A stretch of 8,450 bases of DNA, taken from Clostridia bacterium. GTDB taxonomy: Bacteria > Bacillota > Clostridia > Oscillospirales > CAG-272. The notes under the pieces were generated by a model, which saw nothing but the letters and a program-made list of their open reading frames with translations, had not been told where the DNA came from and made no database searches. The stretch's first letter is position 1; each line of letters begins with the position of its first letter. The translations under genes and the position numbers were made by a program. The DNA lies in assembly GCA_017451975.1 (NCBI GenBank), contig JAFTNI010000246.1:1-8450 (forward strand), given 5' to 3'. Shown one piece after another: positions 1-4,731 of the stretch.

Positions 1-72
1 CGAAGTGAGCATGGAAGAAAATATTGAAACGGCAACAATAACGCAAAAGGCTTTGCAAAATTTATTTTTCAT
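1..72 (-). CDS. 5' end of a secreted or membrane protein (partial)
   Basis: Read on the minus strand, an ATG at 72-70 opens a frame with no stop to the window edge, giving 24 residues: MKNKFCKAFCVIVAVSIFSS followed by MLTS. This is a typical export signal start, with lysines followed by a hydrophobic stretch (about residues 9-18). An AGGA lies 9 nt upstream of the ATG (85-82). The gene diverges from the DUF134 operon and shares the 73-211 spacer with it. I could not pick a clear promoter for it. The mature protein lies outside the window, so no function can be given. A competing plus-strand frame (2-94) has less support. Confidence 0.55.
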   Translation of the reverse strand, partial: MKNKFCKAFCVIVAVSIFSSMLTS

Positions 73-99
73 TTTTCCGAATCCTATTCTATAATATTA

Positions 100-128
100 T
101 TGACATATGCCGAAAACGGTGGTATAAT
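100..128 (+). promoter_or_regulatory. Consensus sigma-A promoter of the DUF134 operon
   Basis: TTGACA (100-105) and TATAAT (123-128) match the vegetative consensus perfectly with an ideal 17-bp spacer. Transcription should start near 135, leaving a leader of about 75 nt before the ATG at 212. A promoter this strong usually needs repression. The CATATGCCGAA repeats overlapping and following it are the obvious candidate operator. Confidence 0.9.
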
Positions 129-154
129 ATGTTCTATAAGTGGCATATGCCGAA
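104..154. promoter_or_regulatory. Pair of CATATGCCGAA repeats, candidate operator
   Basis: CATATGCCGAA occurs exactly at 104-114 and again at 144-154. The second copy lies inside the 10-bp palindrome GGCATATGCC (142-151). The copies are 40 bp apart, close to four helical turns, so they face the same side of DNA. The first overlaps the -35 box; the second is just past the expected transcription start. This is a classic repressor layout. The DUF134 protein encoded directly downstream is the likeliest binder (inference). The divergent gene at 1-72 may share the site. Confidence 0.5.
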
Positions 155-211
155 TTCGTTTTATTATATCACAAAATCAATCTTATGTCAATCTGCAGGA
201 GATGAAAAGAG

Positions 212-577
212 ATGCCAAGACCGAGAAAATGCCGAAAAGTCTGCTCCCTGCCGAAGGTGTGCGAGTTTGCACCCGCAGGAGGCGCGGAATTTGTAACGCT
301 TACAATAGACGAATACGAAAGCATAAGGCTTATAGATAAGCAAGGCTTTTCGCAAGAGCAATGTGCCGCCTATATGCAGGTGGCAAGGACTACGGCACAG
401 CAGATATACAACTCTGCCAAGGGCAAGATAGCCACGGCGCTTGTAGACGGCTTGGGCATAAGGATAGAGGGCGGCGACTACCGCCTTTGCGACGGCATGG
501 AAGCACACTGCAAATGCGGCGGATGCCAAAGACACTGCCAAAATTCACTTAAAGAAGATAAGGAGAAAACCAAATGA
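212..577 (+). CDS. DUF134 (UPF0251) family DNA-binding protein
   Basis: A 121-aa protein opening with MPRPRKCRKVC, close to the usual DUF134 start, followed by the family-like block around residues 28-42 (VTLTIDEYESIRLID). A helix-turn-helix fits residues 46-76 (FSQEQCAAYMQVARTTAQQI and on). The C-terminus has a C100-x-C102-x2-C105-x3-C109 cluster, and C7, C11 and C17 are also present, which suggests metal or Fe-S sensing. The start at 212 fits the AGGAG at 197-201 with 10-nt spacing; the ATG at 202 is out of frame. The stop overlaps the next start by four bases (ATGA), so translation is coupled. DUF134 genes are often found beside NifX/NifB-type cluster proteins, as here. I infer an autoregulating repressor of this operon; the ligand is unknown. 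Confidence 0.85.
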   Translation: MPRPRKCRKVCSLPKVCEFAPAGGAEFVTLTIDEYESIRLIDKQGFSQEQCAAYMQVARTTAQQIYNSAKGKIATALVDGLGIRIEGGDYRLCDGMEAHCKCGGCQRHCQNSLKEDKEKTK

Positions 578-1503
578 GTATCACAAAGGAAGAAATAACA
601 ATCGTAAAGGGAAGAGGATTTCTTCTCAACAGAGGAACAGAATTTTTTTCGGGAAGAATTGTTACCGTAGCGGGGCTTTTTACGCCCGCCGAGCTTCACG
701 CCATTGCGGAATGTGCAGATAAATTCGGCAACGGTAAAGTGATTTTTACATCTAGGCTTGCTGCGGAAATAGTTGGTATTCCGTTTGATAAAATCCCCGA
801 AGCAGAAGAATTTATGGCAGAGCGTGGCCTGCATTTTGGCGGTACGGGTGCAAAGGTACGCCCCATAACCGCTTGCAAGGGCACTACTTGCGTTTACGGA
901 AACATAGATACGCAAGCACTTGCCAAGGTTATTTACGATAAATTTTATATAGGAATGTGCGAGGTAAAGCTGCCGCATAAATTCAAAATCGGTGTTGGCG
1001 GTTGCCCGAACAGCTGCATGAAGCCCAGCCTCAACGACGTTGGCATAGAGGGTTGCAAAGCATTCTCCTTTAATAGCGAGCTTTGCCGCGGCTGCAAAAA
1101 ATGCGCCGTTGCCGCAAACTGCCCCTCTAAAGCCGTTTCGGTAACAGAGGGAAAAGCGGTGGTTGACGAAAGTAAATGCACAAAGTGCGGTGTTTGCGTG
1201 GGCAAATGCCCCTTCGGCGCTTTTCCCAAAGAGGCAACGTCTGTTTGCCGCGTATTTGTAGGCGGAACTTGGGGCAAAACACAGCGTATGGGTACGCGCC
1301 TTAGCCGTGTTTATTCGCCCGAGGAAGTTCCCGAAATTATCGAAAAGGTTATGCTTTGGTATAAGGAAAACGGGTATGTAAAAGAGCGCCTTGGCGCTGC
1401 GATAGACAGGCTCGGCGTAAGCACGCTTGAAGCCGCGCTCGCAACCGACGACTTGTTGCTCAGAAAAGACGAAATACTCGCAAAACCATTGCTTGAAAAA
1501 TAA
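574..1503 (+). CDS. Siroheme/4Fe-4S nitrite/sulfite reductase-like protein with dicluster ferredoxin domain
   Basis: A 309-aa cytoplasmic redox protein. Residues about 10-90 resemble the nitrite/sulfite reductase ferredoxin-like half domain. Next comes a siroheme-4Fe4S type pair, C101-x4-C106 and C144-x3-C148 (GGCPNSCMKPSLND). A ferredoxin insert follows with two cluster motifs: C171-x2-C174-x2-C177-x5-C183-P, which is two residues longer than usual, and the canonical C202-x2-C205-x2-C208-x3-C212-P. The length fits short, single-module reductases rather than the ~500-600 aa assimilatory enzymes. AAGGAG (560-565) lies 8 nt before the ATG, which overlaps the DUF134 stop. No siroheme synthesis or electron-donor gene is visible. 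Family level is secure. The substrate (sulfite, nitrite or another) and even catalysis are not, since the first Cys pair is CX4C rather than the common CX5C. Confidence 0.8.
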   Translation: MSITKEEITIVKGRGFLLNRGTEFFSGRIVTVAGLFTPAELHAIAECADKFGNGKVIFTSRLAAEIVGIPFDKIPEAEEFMAERGLHFGGTGAKVRPITACKGTTCVYGNIDTQALAKVIYDKFYIGMCEVKLPHKFKIGVGGCPNSCMKPSLNDVGIEGCKAFSFNSELCRGCKKCAVAANCPSKAVSVTEGKAVVDESKCTKCGVCVGKCPFGAFPKEATSVCRVFVGGTWGKTQRMGTRLSRVYSPEEVPEIIEKVMLWYKENGYVKERLGAAIDRLGVSTLEAALATDDLLLRKDEILAKPLLEK

Positions 1504-1522
1504 GAAATGAGGTAAAATTATT

Positions 1523-1939
1523 ATGAAAATTGCAGTAACATATGAGAACGGAGAAATCTTCCAGCACTTTGGCCGTACAGAGCAGTTTAAGCTTTACGAG
1601 GTTGAGGGCGGAAAAGTAGTTTCTTCTGCCGTGGTAGGCACAAACGGCCAGGGGCACGGCGCTTTAGCTGCTTTGCTTGAGGTAGCGGGCGCAGACGTTC
1701 TTATTTGCGGCGGTATTGGCGGCGGCGCACAGATGGCGCTCGCGGCGGCTGGTATAAAGCTGCTCGGCGGTGTAAGCGGCTCTTGCGATGCGGCTGTGGA
1801 AGCATTGCTCGCGGGAAGCCTTGAATACAACCCCGATGTGAGATGCAACCACCACGACCACGAGCATGGCGAGGGCGGGCACACCTGCGGCGAGCACGGA
1901 TGCGGAAGCCACAAATGCGGCGAACACGGCTGCCACTGA
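1523..1939 (+). CDS. NifX/NifB-type dinitrogenase FeMo-cofactor family protein with His/Cys-rich tail
   Basis: A 138-aa protein. Residues 1-105 match the Nitro_FeMo-Co fold: MKIAVTYENG start, HFGRTEQFKLYEVEGGKV, then ADVLICGGIGGGAQMALAAAGI and LGGVSGSCDAAVEALLAG. The family holds or carries Fe-S or Mo/Fe clusters, and in non-fixers its members have unknown cluster roles. No nitrogenase gene is in view. Residues 108-138 form a tail of His, Cys and Gly with a repeated CGEHGC, a likely metal-binding appendage. GAGG at about 1508-1511 precedes the ATG. It sits 19 nt after the reductase-like gene and is followed by a strong terminator, so it is the last gene of the operon. I infer a metal or cluster carrier for the neighbouring protein. 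Confidence 0.85.
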   Translation: MKIAVTYENGEIFQHFGRTEQFKLYEVEGGKVVSSAVVGTNGQGHGALAALLEVAGADVLICGGIGGGAQMALAAAGIKLLGGVSGSCDAAVEALLAGSLEYNPDVRCNHHDHEHGEGGHTCGEHGCGSHKCGEHGCH

Positions 1940-1951
1940 TAGTATAAATGT

Positions 1952-1987
1952 ACCGCGTGAGAATTTCTCACGCGGTTTTCTTTTTTT
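1952..1987 (+). terminator. Rho-independent terminator of the DUF134 operon
   Basis: ACCGCGTGAG (1952-1961) pairs perfectly with CTCACGCGGT (1967-1976) around a five-base loop, followed by TTTCTTTTTTT (1977-1987). It begins 12 bases after the stop of the NifX-like gene. Confidence 0.92.
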
Positions 1988-1994
1988 ATGGAAA

Positions 1995-2015
1995 TTGTAA
2001 ACAATTTGTGAACAA
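1995..2015. repeat. Double TTGTNNACAA box, left copy
   Basis: TTGTAAACAA (1995-2004), one T, then TTGTGAACAA (2006-2015). Each unit is a dyad of TTGT and ACAA, and the units repeat with an 11-bp period, one helical turn. A near-copy lies at 2673-2693, beyond the XRE gene pair. Both are preceded by GAAA. It looks like a tandem protein-binding site. The XRE protein between the two copies is the simplest candidate binder. Confidence 0.5.
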
Positions 2016-2126
2016 AACGAAGCAAACGCGCAAAAAATAATCAATTTTTCAAGTATTATTGTAAATCGCCTGACAAAAAATACGCTTATTCGACATCTTT
2101 TTTATAAAGCGGAAATGGGTTTCCTG

Positions 2127-2153
2127 TTGCTTTTTGCCGCACTTCTGTATAAT
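2127..2153 (+). promoter_or_regulatory. Probable promoter of the XRE gene pair
   Basis: A perfect -10 TATAAT sits at 2148-2153. The -35 is weaker: TGTTGC (2125-2130, 17-bp spacer) or TTGCTT (2127-2132, 15-bp spacer). Transcription would start near 2160, giving a leader of about 28 nt that contains the AGGAGG at 2177-2182, five bases from the ATG at 2188. Confidence 0.6.
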
Positions 2154-2187
2154 AGCGTCGGTTTTGATGCTATAACAGGAGGTACAT

Positions 2188-2442
2188 ATGAAAATACATG
2201 AAATCAAAAGAAAAATAACCGTAGGATTTGGCAAAACGGTTAGACAACGAAGGCGAGAGCTGGGGTTATCTGAAGAAGAGCTTGCGTGGCGCGCGAAGAT
2301 AAGCGACAGAGAGCTGCGAAATATTGAGCACGGCAGAGCAAACCCAAAGGCAGACACGGTTATTTCGCTTTGCGTACATTTAAACATCAGCACAGATGAA
2401 TTTTACAATATATATCCTGAGGAGGGTTTTGACTATGTATAA
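2188..2442 (+). CDS. XRE-family helix-turn-helix transcriptional regulator
   Basis: An 84-aa protein made almost entirely of one HTH_3/XRE domain. Residues about 12-67 read as FGKTVRQRRRELGLSEEELA, then the recognition turn WRAKISDRELRNIEHGRANP and a last helix with DTVISLCVHLNISTDEFYNI. It lacks a separate sensory or dimerisation domain, so it probably acts as a simple DNA-binding switch. The basic run RQRRR and the tryptophan in the HTH are visible. A strong AGGAGG supports the start. Its 3' end overlaps the next gene by eight bases, which couples their translation. The pair stands alone between two double TTGTNNACAA boxes. Its targets are not known. Confidence 0.88.
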   Translation: MKIHEIKRKITVGFGKTVRQRRRELGLSEEELAWRAKISDRELRNIEHGRANPKADTVISLCVHLNISTDEFYNIYPEEGFDYV

Positions 2443-2641
2443 GTTAATTTCAAAAGAATATTCCATCGAAGGCATAACCTATATCGGTTATGGCATTGAG
2501 GCGGCAGACGGGCAGGGCAGAGTGGAAGACCTGAGCACGGAAAAGGGCGAGGTAGAAAAGCTTATAGCGCTTTGCAACGAGCTTTGCCTTTCCTGCTTGC
2601 ACCTGGAAGATATAGCGGCAGATTTTCTGGGTAACACCTGA
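2435..2641 (+). CDS. Small acidic protein coupled to the XRE regulator, DUF6514-like
   Basis: A 68-aa protein starting MYKLISKEYSIEGITYIGYG. I choose the ATG at 2435 because GAGGAGGG (2419-2426) lies 8 nt upstream; an in-frame ATG at 2396 lies deep in the XRE gene and has no such site. The sequence ends in a leucine- and cysteine-rich helix (EVEKLIALCNELCLSCLHLEDIAADFL, split here for description: EVEKLIALCN at about 39-48, then ELCLSCLHLE). The layout of a strand-rich half with a YGI-type motif followed by an acidic helix recalls DUF6514, a clostridial family of unknown function; this is from memory and tentative. The 8-bp overlap (ATGTATAA) suggests it works with the XRE protein, for example as partner or modulator. 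Confidence 0.7.
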   Translation: MYKLISKEYSIEGITYIGYGIEAADGQGRVEDLSTEKGEVEKLIALCNELCLSCLHLEDIAADFLGNT

Positions 2642-2672
2642 AAAACGTTTTACGCAAGAAAATCAAATGAAA

Positions 2673-2693
2673 TTGTTAACAAATTGTAAACAA
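2673..2693. repeat. Double TTGTNNACAA box, right copy
   Basis: TTGTTAACAA (2673-2682, a perfect palindrome), one A, then TTGTAAACAA (2684-2693). Architecture and spacing match the copy at 1995-2015. It lies 31 bases after the stop of the small protein and about 40 bases before the TATAGT (2733-2738) that precedes the GC-rich island, a usual place for a regulator of that downstream transcript. Confidence 0.5.
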
Positions 2694-2732
2694 TAAAAAT
2701 TTTTGCGTAAATTTAGTCGTTTTTTGCAACTG

Positions 2733-2879
2733 TATAGTAGAAAGCGCAAAATTTGATTTTTTATGTTGTTTTACGGCGATTCCGAGGGGCTGTTGGGTAT
2801 ACATACACGTTTGGGCGGCAACAAGGGGCGCGTGAAAAGCAAAAAATCAAAGACTTTTTTAGAAAATTATTTTTGCTGA
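2733..2879 (+). other. GC-rich island between genes: candidate small RNA or 38-codon ORF
   Basis: The 340-base gap 2642-2981 is AT-rich except for about 2773-2834. That core is bracketed by a perfect 11-bp inverted repeat, TTTGATTTTTT (2752-2762) and AAAAAATCAAA (2841-2851), followed by TTTTTT (2855-2860). A second short pairing is possible inside it (GTTTT at 2768-2772 with AAAAGC at 2836-2840). A -10 like TATAGT (2733-2738) lies upstream without a good -35. This fits a transcript of roughly 115 nt, but I recognise no known RNA class. The same DNA also holds an ORF, 2763-2879, starting MLFYGDSEGLLGIHTRLGGN and ending in YFC. It has no ribosome binding site, so it may be spurious or a gene remnant. 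Confidence 0.35.
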
Positions 2880-2905
2880 AAATTCATTTCCGTTTTGCCA
2901 TTTTA

Positions 2906-2936
2906 TTTACAAGCTAAATTTGTTTTATGGTACAAT
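2906..2936 (+). promoter_or_regulatory. Probable promoter of the sigma/anti-sigma operon
   Basis: TACAAT (2931-2936) is preceded by TGG (2928-2930), forming an extended -10. TTTACA (2906-2911) is a good -35 match but the spacer is 19 bp (18 if TTACAA is used). Transcription would start near 2943. A vegetative-type promoter is seen; no second, ECF-specific promoter was recognised. Confidence 0.55.
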
Positions 2937-2981
2937 TAAATATGTTTCAAGCAAAAATTTCTGCTTTGGAGGAATAGCAAA

Positions 2982-3539
2982 ATGTTGATGTTTTATTTGG
3001 CGATGATTGAAGAAAAAGGCGATAAGCTGCCGTTTACAGTGCTTTATACCAAATATTCGCGCGATATATACAGGCGTGTTTACGGAATTCTGGGCAACAG
3101 GGAAGACGCGGAAGACGTCACCCAAAACACCTGGATGATAGTAAGCCAAGATATGGCGACTTACCGTGATAAAGACGGTGAGAACGCCAAAGCGTACATA
3201 ATCGGTATAGCGAAAAACCAGGCTTATATGCTTTTGCGCCAAAGGAATAAGGAGGTTTACGTGGTTGGTGACATGGACACTTTCGGCATTGACGAGAAGA
3301 TAGATGAACGGGTGATGTTCAGCCTTTGCGATGATCACGGCGAAAAAGCCATTCTGAAATGTATTGAGGAAATAGGCGAGCCGTATAGCGACGTGCTGCT
3401 TTACCACTACGTTCACGGTCACACGCTGAAGCAAATAGCACAAATCATGGGAGAAAAAGAAAGCACCGTGGGTTCTCGCTTGACACGCGGTAGAAAAAAA
3501 TTAATGCAATTACTTGTCGGGAGGGGTTACCATGACTGA
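2982..3539 (+). CDS. ECF-type sigma-70 family RNA polymerase sigma factor
   Basis: A 185-aa protein with the two-domain plan of ECF sigma factors. Sigma region 2 spans about residues 18-90, with LYTKYSRDIYRRVYGILGNR followed by EDAEDVTQNTWMIV, then AKAYIIGIAKNQAYMLLRQR. Region 4 spans about 124-178 with a helix-turn-helix (HTLKQIAQIMGEKESTVGSR then LTRGRKKL). Length is normal for the group. GGAGG (2968-2972) with nine-base spacing supports the ATG at 2982; an in-frame ATG at 2988 is less well spaced. Its stop overlaps the start of the anti-sigma gene by eight bases (ATGACTGA), the usual way to balance the two proteins. It should direct polymerase to stress or envelope genes; the regulon is not visible here. 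Confidence 0.9.
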   Translation: MLMFYLAMIEEKGDKLPFTVLYTKYSRDIYRRVYGILGNREDAEDVTQNTWMIVSQDMATYRDKDGENAKAYIIGIAKNQAYMLLRQRNKEVYVVGDMDTFGIDEKIDERVMFSLCDDHGEKAILKCIEEIGEPYSDVLLYHYVHGHTLKQIAQIMGEKESTVGSRLTRGRKKLMQLLVGRGYHD

Positions 3540-4224
3540 AAAAGAAGAATCGGGAAGAAAAAAGCTCATAAACGCGCTGAAGGAATATGAGCTTTCTTTC
3601 GAAGAAAAATATCCGCCTGAGGATATAGAAATTGAATTTTCCGAGCAATACAACAAATACATGGAAAATTTGCTTGCAGGAAAAATTCCTGCGCCGAAGA
3701 AGCGCAAAAACAGGTTTTGTAAGCGCATAGCGGCTTGCGCGGCGGCAGTTTTGCTGGTTTTCGGCGGTTCTATGACAGTCAAGGCTTTCCGAGAACCTGT
3801 AACTGAATTTTTCACAAACGTGTATGAAAAAATTATAGAAATCTTTTTTCAAGACGATGATATAACAAAATCTCCTTCTGAAATTGAAACGGTTTATACG
3901 CTCGGGTATGTCCCCGAAGGGTATGAGTTTGAGAGTTTTGAGATTAATAATTATAGGACTATGACTAAAATTATTTTTACCAACTCTGAAAATAAAATTG
4001 TTTTTAGTCAGTCCATTATTAACGGAAAATCTTGGCTGGATAATGAAAATACAGATTACCAATACAGATATATTGGAAACATTGAAATGGCGACAATAGA
4101 GAAAAACAACAAAATAACACTATTTTGGAATAGCGATAAATATACATTCAAATTAATTGTTGGCATTGAAATTTCAGAAGAAGATCTTGCTATAATAGTT
4201 TCATCAATTACGGAAAAAGATTAA
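3532..4224 (+). CDS. Membrane anti-sigma factor with DUF4367-type extracytoplasmic domain
   Basis: A 230-aa protein. Residues 1-61 are charged and cytoplasmic, the expected sigma-binding part. One membrane helix spans about 66-83 (IAACAAAVLLVFGGSMTV). The outer part (about 117-229) has the DUF4367-like opening VYTLGYVPEGYEFESF, then FTNSENKIVFSQS, and ends EEDLAIIVSSI. I start it at the ATG at 3532, six or so bases after GGGAGGGG (3519-3526); a TTG at 3514 in frame would lie before that site. Overlap with the sigma gene and the single-pass layout point to an anti-sigma factor that holds the sigma factor until an envelope signal arrives. It lacks an obvious zinc-binding HxxxCxxC motif. The second half is clearly more AT-rich than the first. 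Confidence 0.8.
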   Translation: MTEKEESGRKKLINALKEYELSFEEKYPPEDIEIEFSEQYNKYMENLLAGKIPAPKKRKNRFCKRIAACAAAVLLVFGGSMTVKAFREPVTEFFTNVYEKIIEIFFQDDDITKSPSEIETVYTLGYVPEGYEFESFEINNYRTMTKIIFTNSENKIVFSQSIINGKSWLDNENTDYQYRYIGNIEMATIEKNNKITLFWNSDKYTFKLIVGIEISEEDLAIIVSSITEKD

Positions 4225-4237
4225 TTGGAGATATATT

Positions 4238-4648
4238 ATGAAAAGAAAACTTTGCCTTATTTTTAGTTGCATATTTATTTTAGCAGCAATATTTTCTGCT
4301 ACTGTATTTGCAAATGACATCAGCTTGTGCAATAACAATACAATGAGTAATTTCACATCATTTTATATCACTGATACCGGCGAAGCTCGTGTAACGTATG
4401 AATATGATGGCTACCCCGGTATTACAACGGGTGCAGTAATTACAATCGTAATCGAAAAACGAAATTTCCTCTTCTTCTGGGACGAAGTTGTAACAGAATA
4501 TCTTGCTTTTCCCGATGAAAGTTATATAGGTACATATGGATATCAGCTTTCGAGCAAAGGCACCTACAGATGCACTGTAACTTACAGAATAGGCGGCACA
4601 GGCGGCCCTGATGACGTACTTACATTTGAAGATACCGATACATATTAA
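4238..4648 (+). CDS. Small exported protein of unknown function in the sigma operon
   Basis: A 136-aa protein with a clear signal peptide: MKRK, a hydrophobic core at about 5-21, and a likely cleavage after Val-Phe-Ala (residue 25). The mature part of about 110 residues is rich in Thr, Tyr and beta-strand patterns (ITDTGEARVTYEYDGYPG, then TYRCTVTYRIGGTGG), with one cysteine near each end (in SLC and YRC) that could form a disulfide. It loosely recalls small secreted clostridial families such as DUF6147, but I cannot assign it. GGAG (4227-4230) is seven bases from the ATG and the gap to the anti-sigma stop is 13 bases, so it is co-transcribed. As the last gene of a sigma/anti-sigma unit it may be a signal sensor, ligand or effector (inference). 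The gene is AT-rich. Confidence 0.75.
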   Translation: MKRKLCLIFSCIFILAAIFSATVFANDISLCNNNTMSNFTSFYITDTGEARVTYEYDGYPGITTGAVITIVIEKRNFLFFWDEVVTEYLAFPDESYIGTYGYQLSSKGTYRCTVTYRIGGTGGPDDVLTFEDTDTY

Positions 4649-4690
4649 AGAAAAAACAGTTGGAAATTTTAATTTCCAACTGTTCTTTTA
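4645..4690. terminator. Bidirectional terminator between converging operons
   Basis: AACAGTTGGAAA (4655-4666) pairs perfectly with TTTCCAACTGTT (4673-4684) around six bases, two of which can also pair. On the plus strand it is followed by CTTTTATCTTT. On the minus strand the stem is followed by TTTTTTCTTT (complement of 4645-4654). It can therefore end both the sigma operon and the two-component operon arriving from the right. Confidence 0.85.
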
Positions 4691-4695
4691 TCTTT

Positions 4696-4727
4696 GCCTT
4701 CTCCAGCGGAGAAGGCTTTTTATTTTT
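4696..4727 (+). terminator. Second plus-strand terminator
   Basis: GCCTTCTCC (4696-4704) and GGAGAAGGC (4708-4716) form a nine-pair hairpin with an AGC loop, followed by TTTTTATTTTT (4717-4727). On the minus strand the hairpin is not followed by a T tract, so it acts only on plus-strand transcripts, protecting the converging kinase gene from read-through. Confidence 0.88.
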
Positions 4728-4731
4728 GCTA

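Noticed and set aside
2..94. Plus-strand frame ending in TAA at 92-94, a possible 3' end of an upstream gene
   Set aside because: The last third is a phenylalanine-rich stretch in AT-rich DNA, and the opposite strand offers a start codon, an AGGA site and a clear signal-peptide sequence over the same bases.
1523..1939. Evidence for nitrogen fixation
   Set aside because: NifX-type domains are widespread in non-fixing anaerobes, and no nitrogenase structural gene is in the window.
2673..2693. Rex or DnaA binding site
   Set aside because: The boxes do not fit the TTGTTAA-N4-TTAACAA dyad of clostridial Rex nor the TTATCCACA DnaA box.
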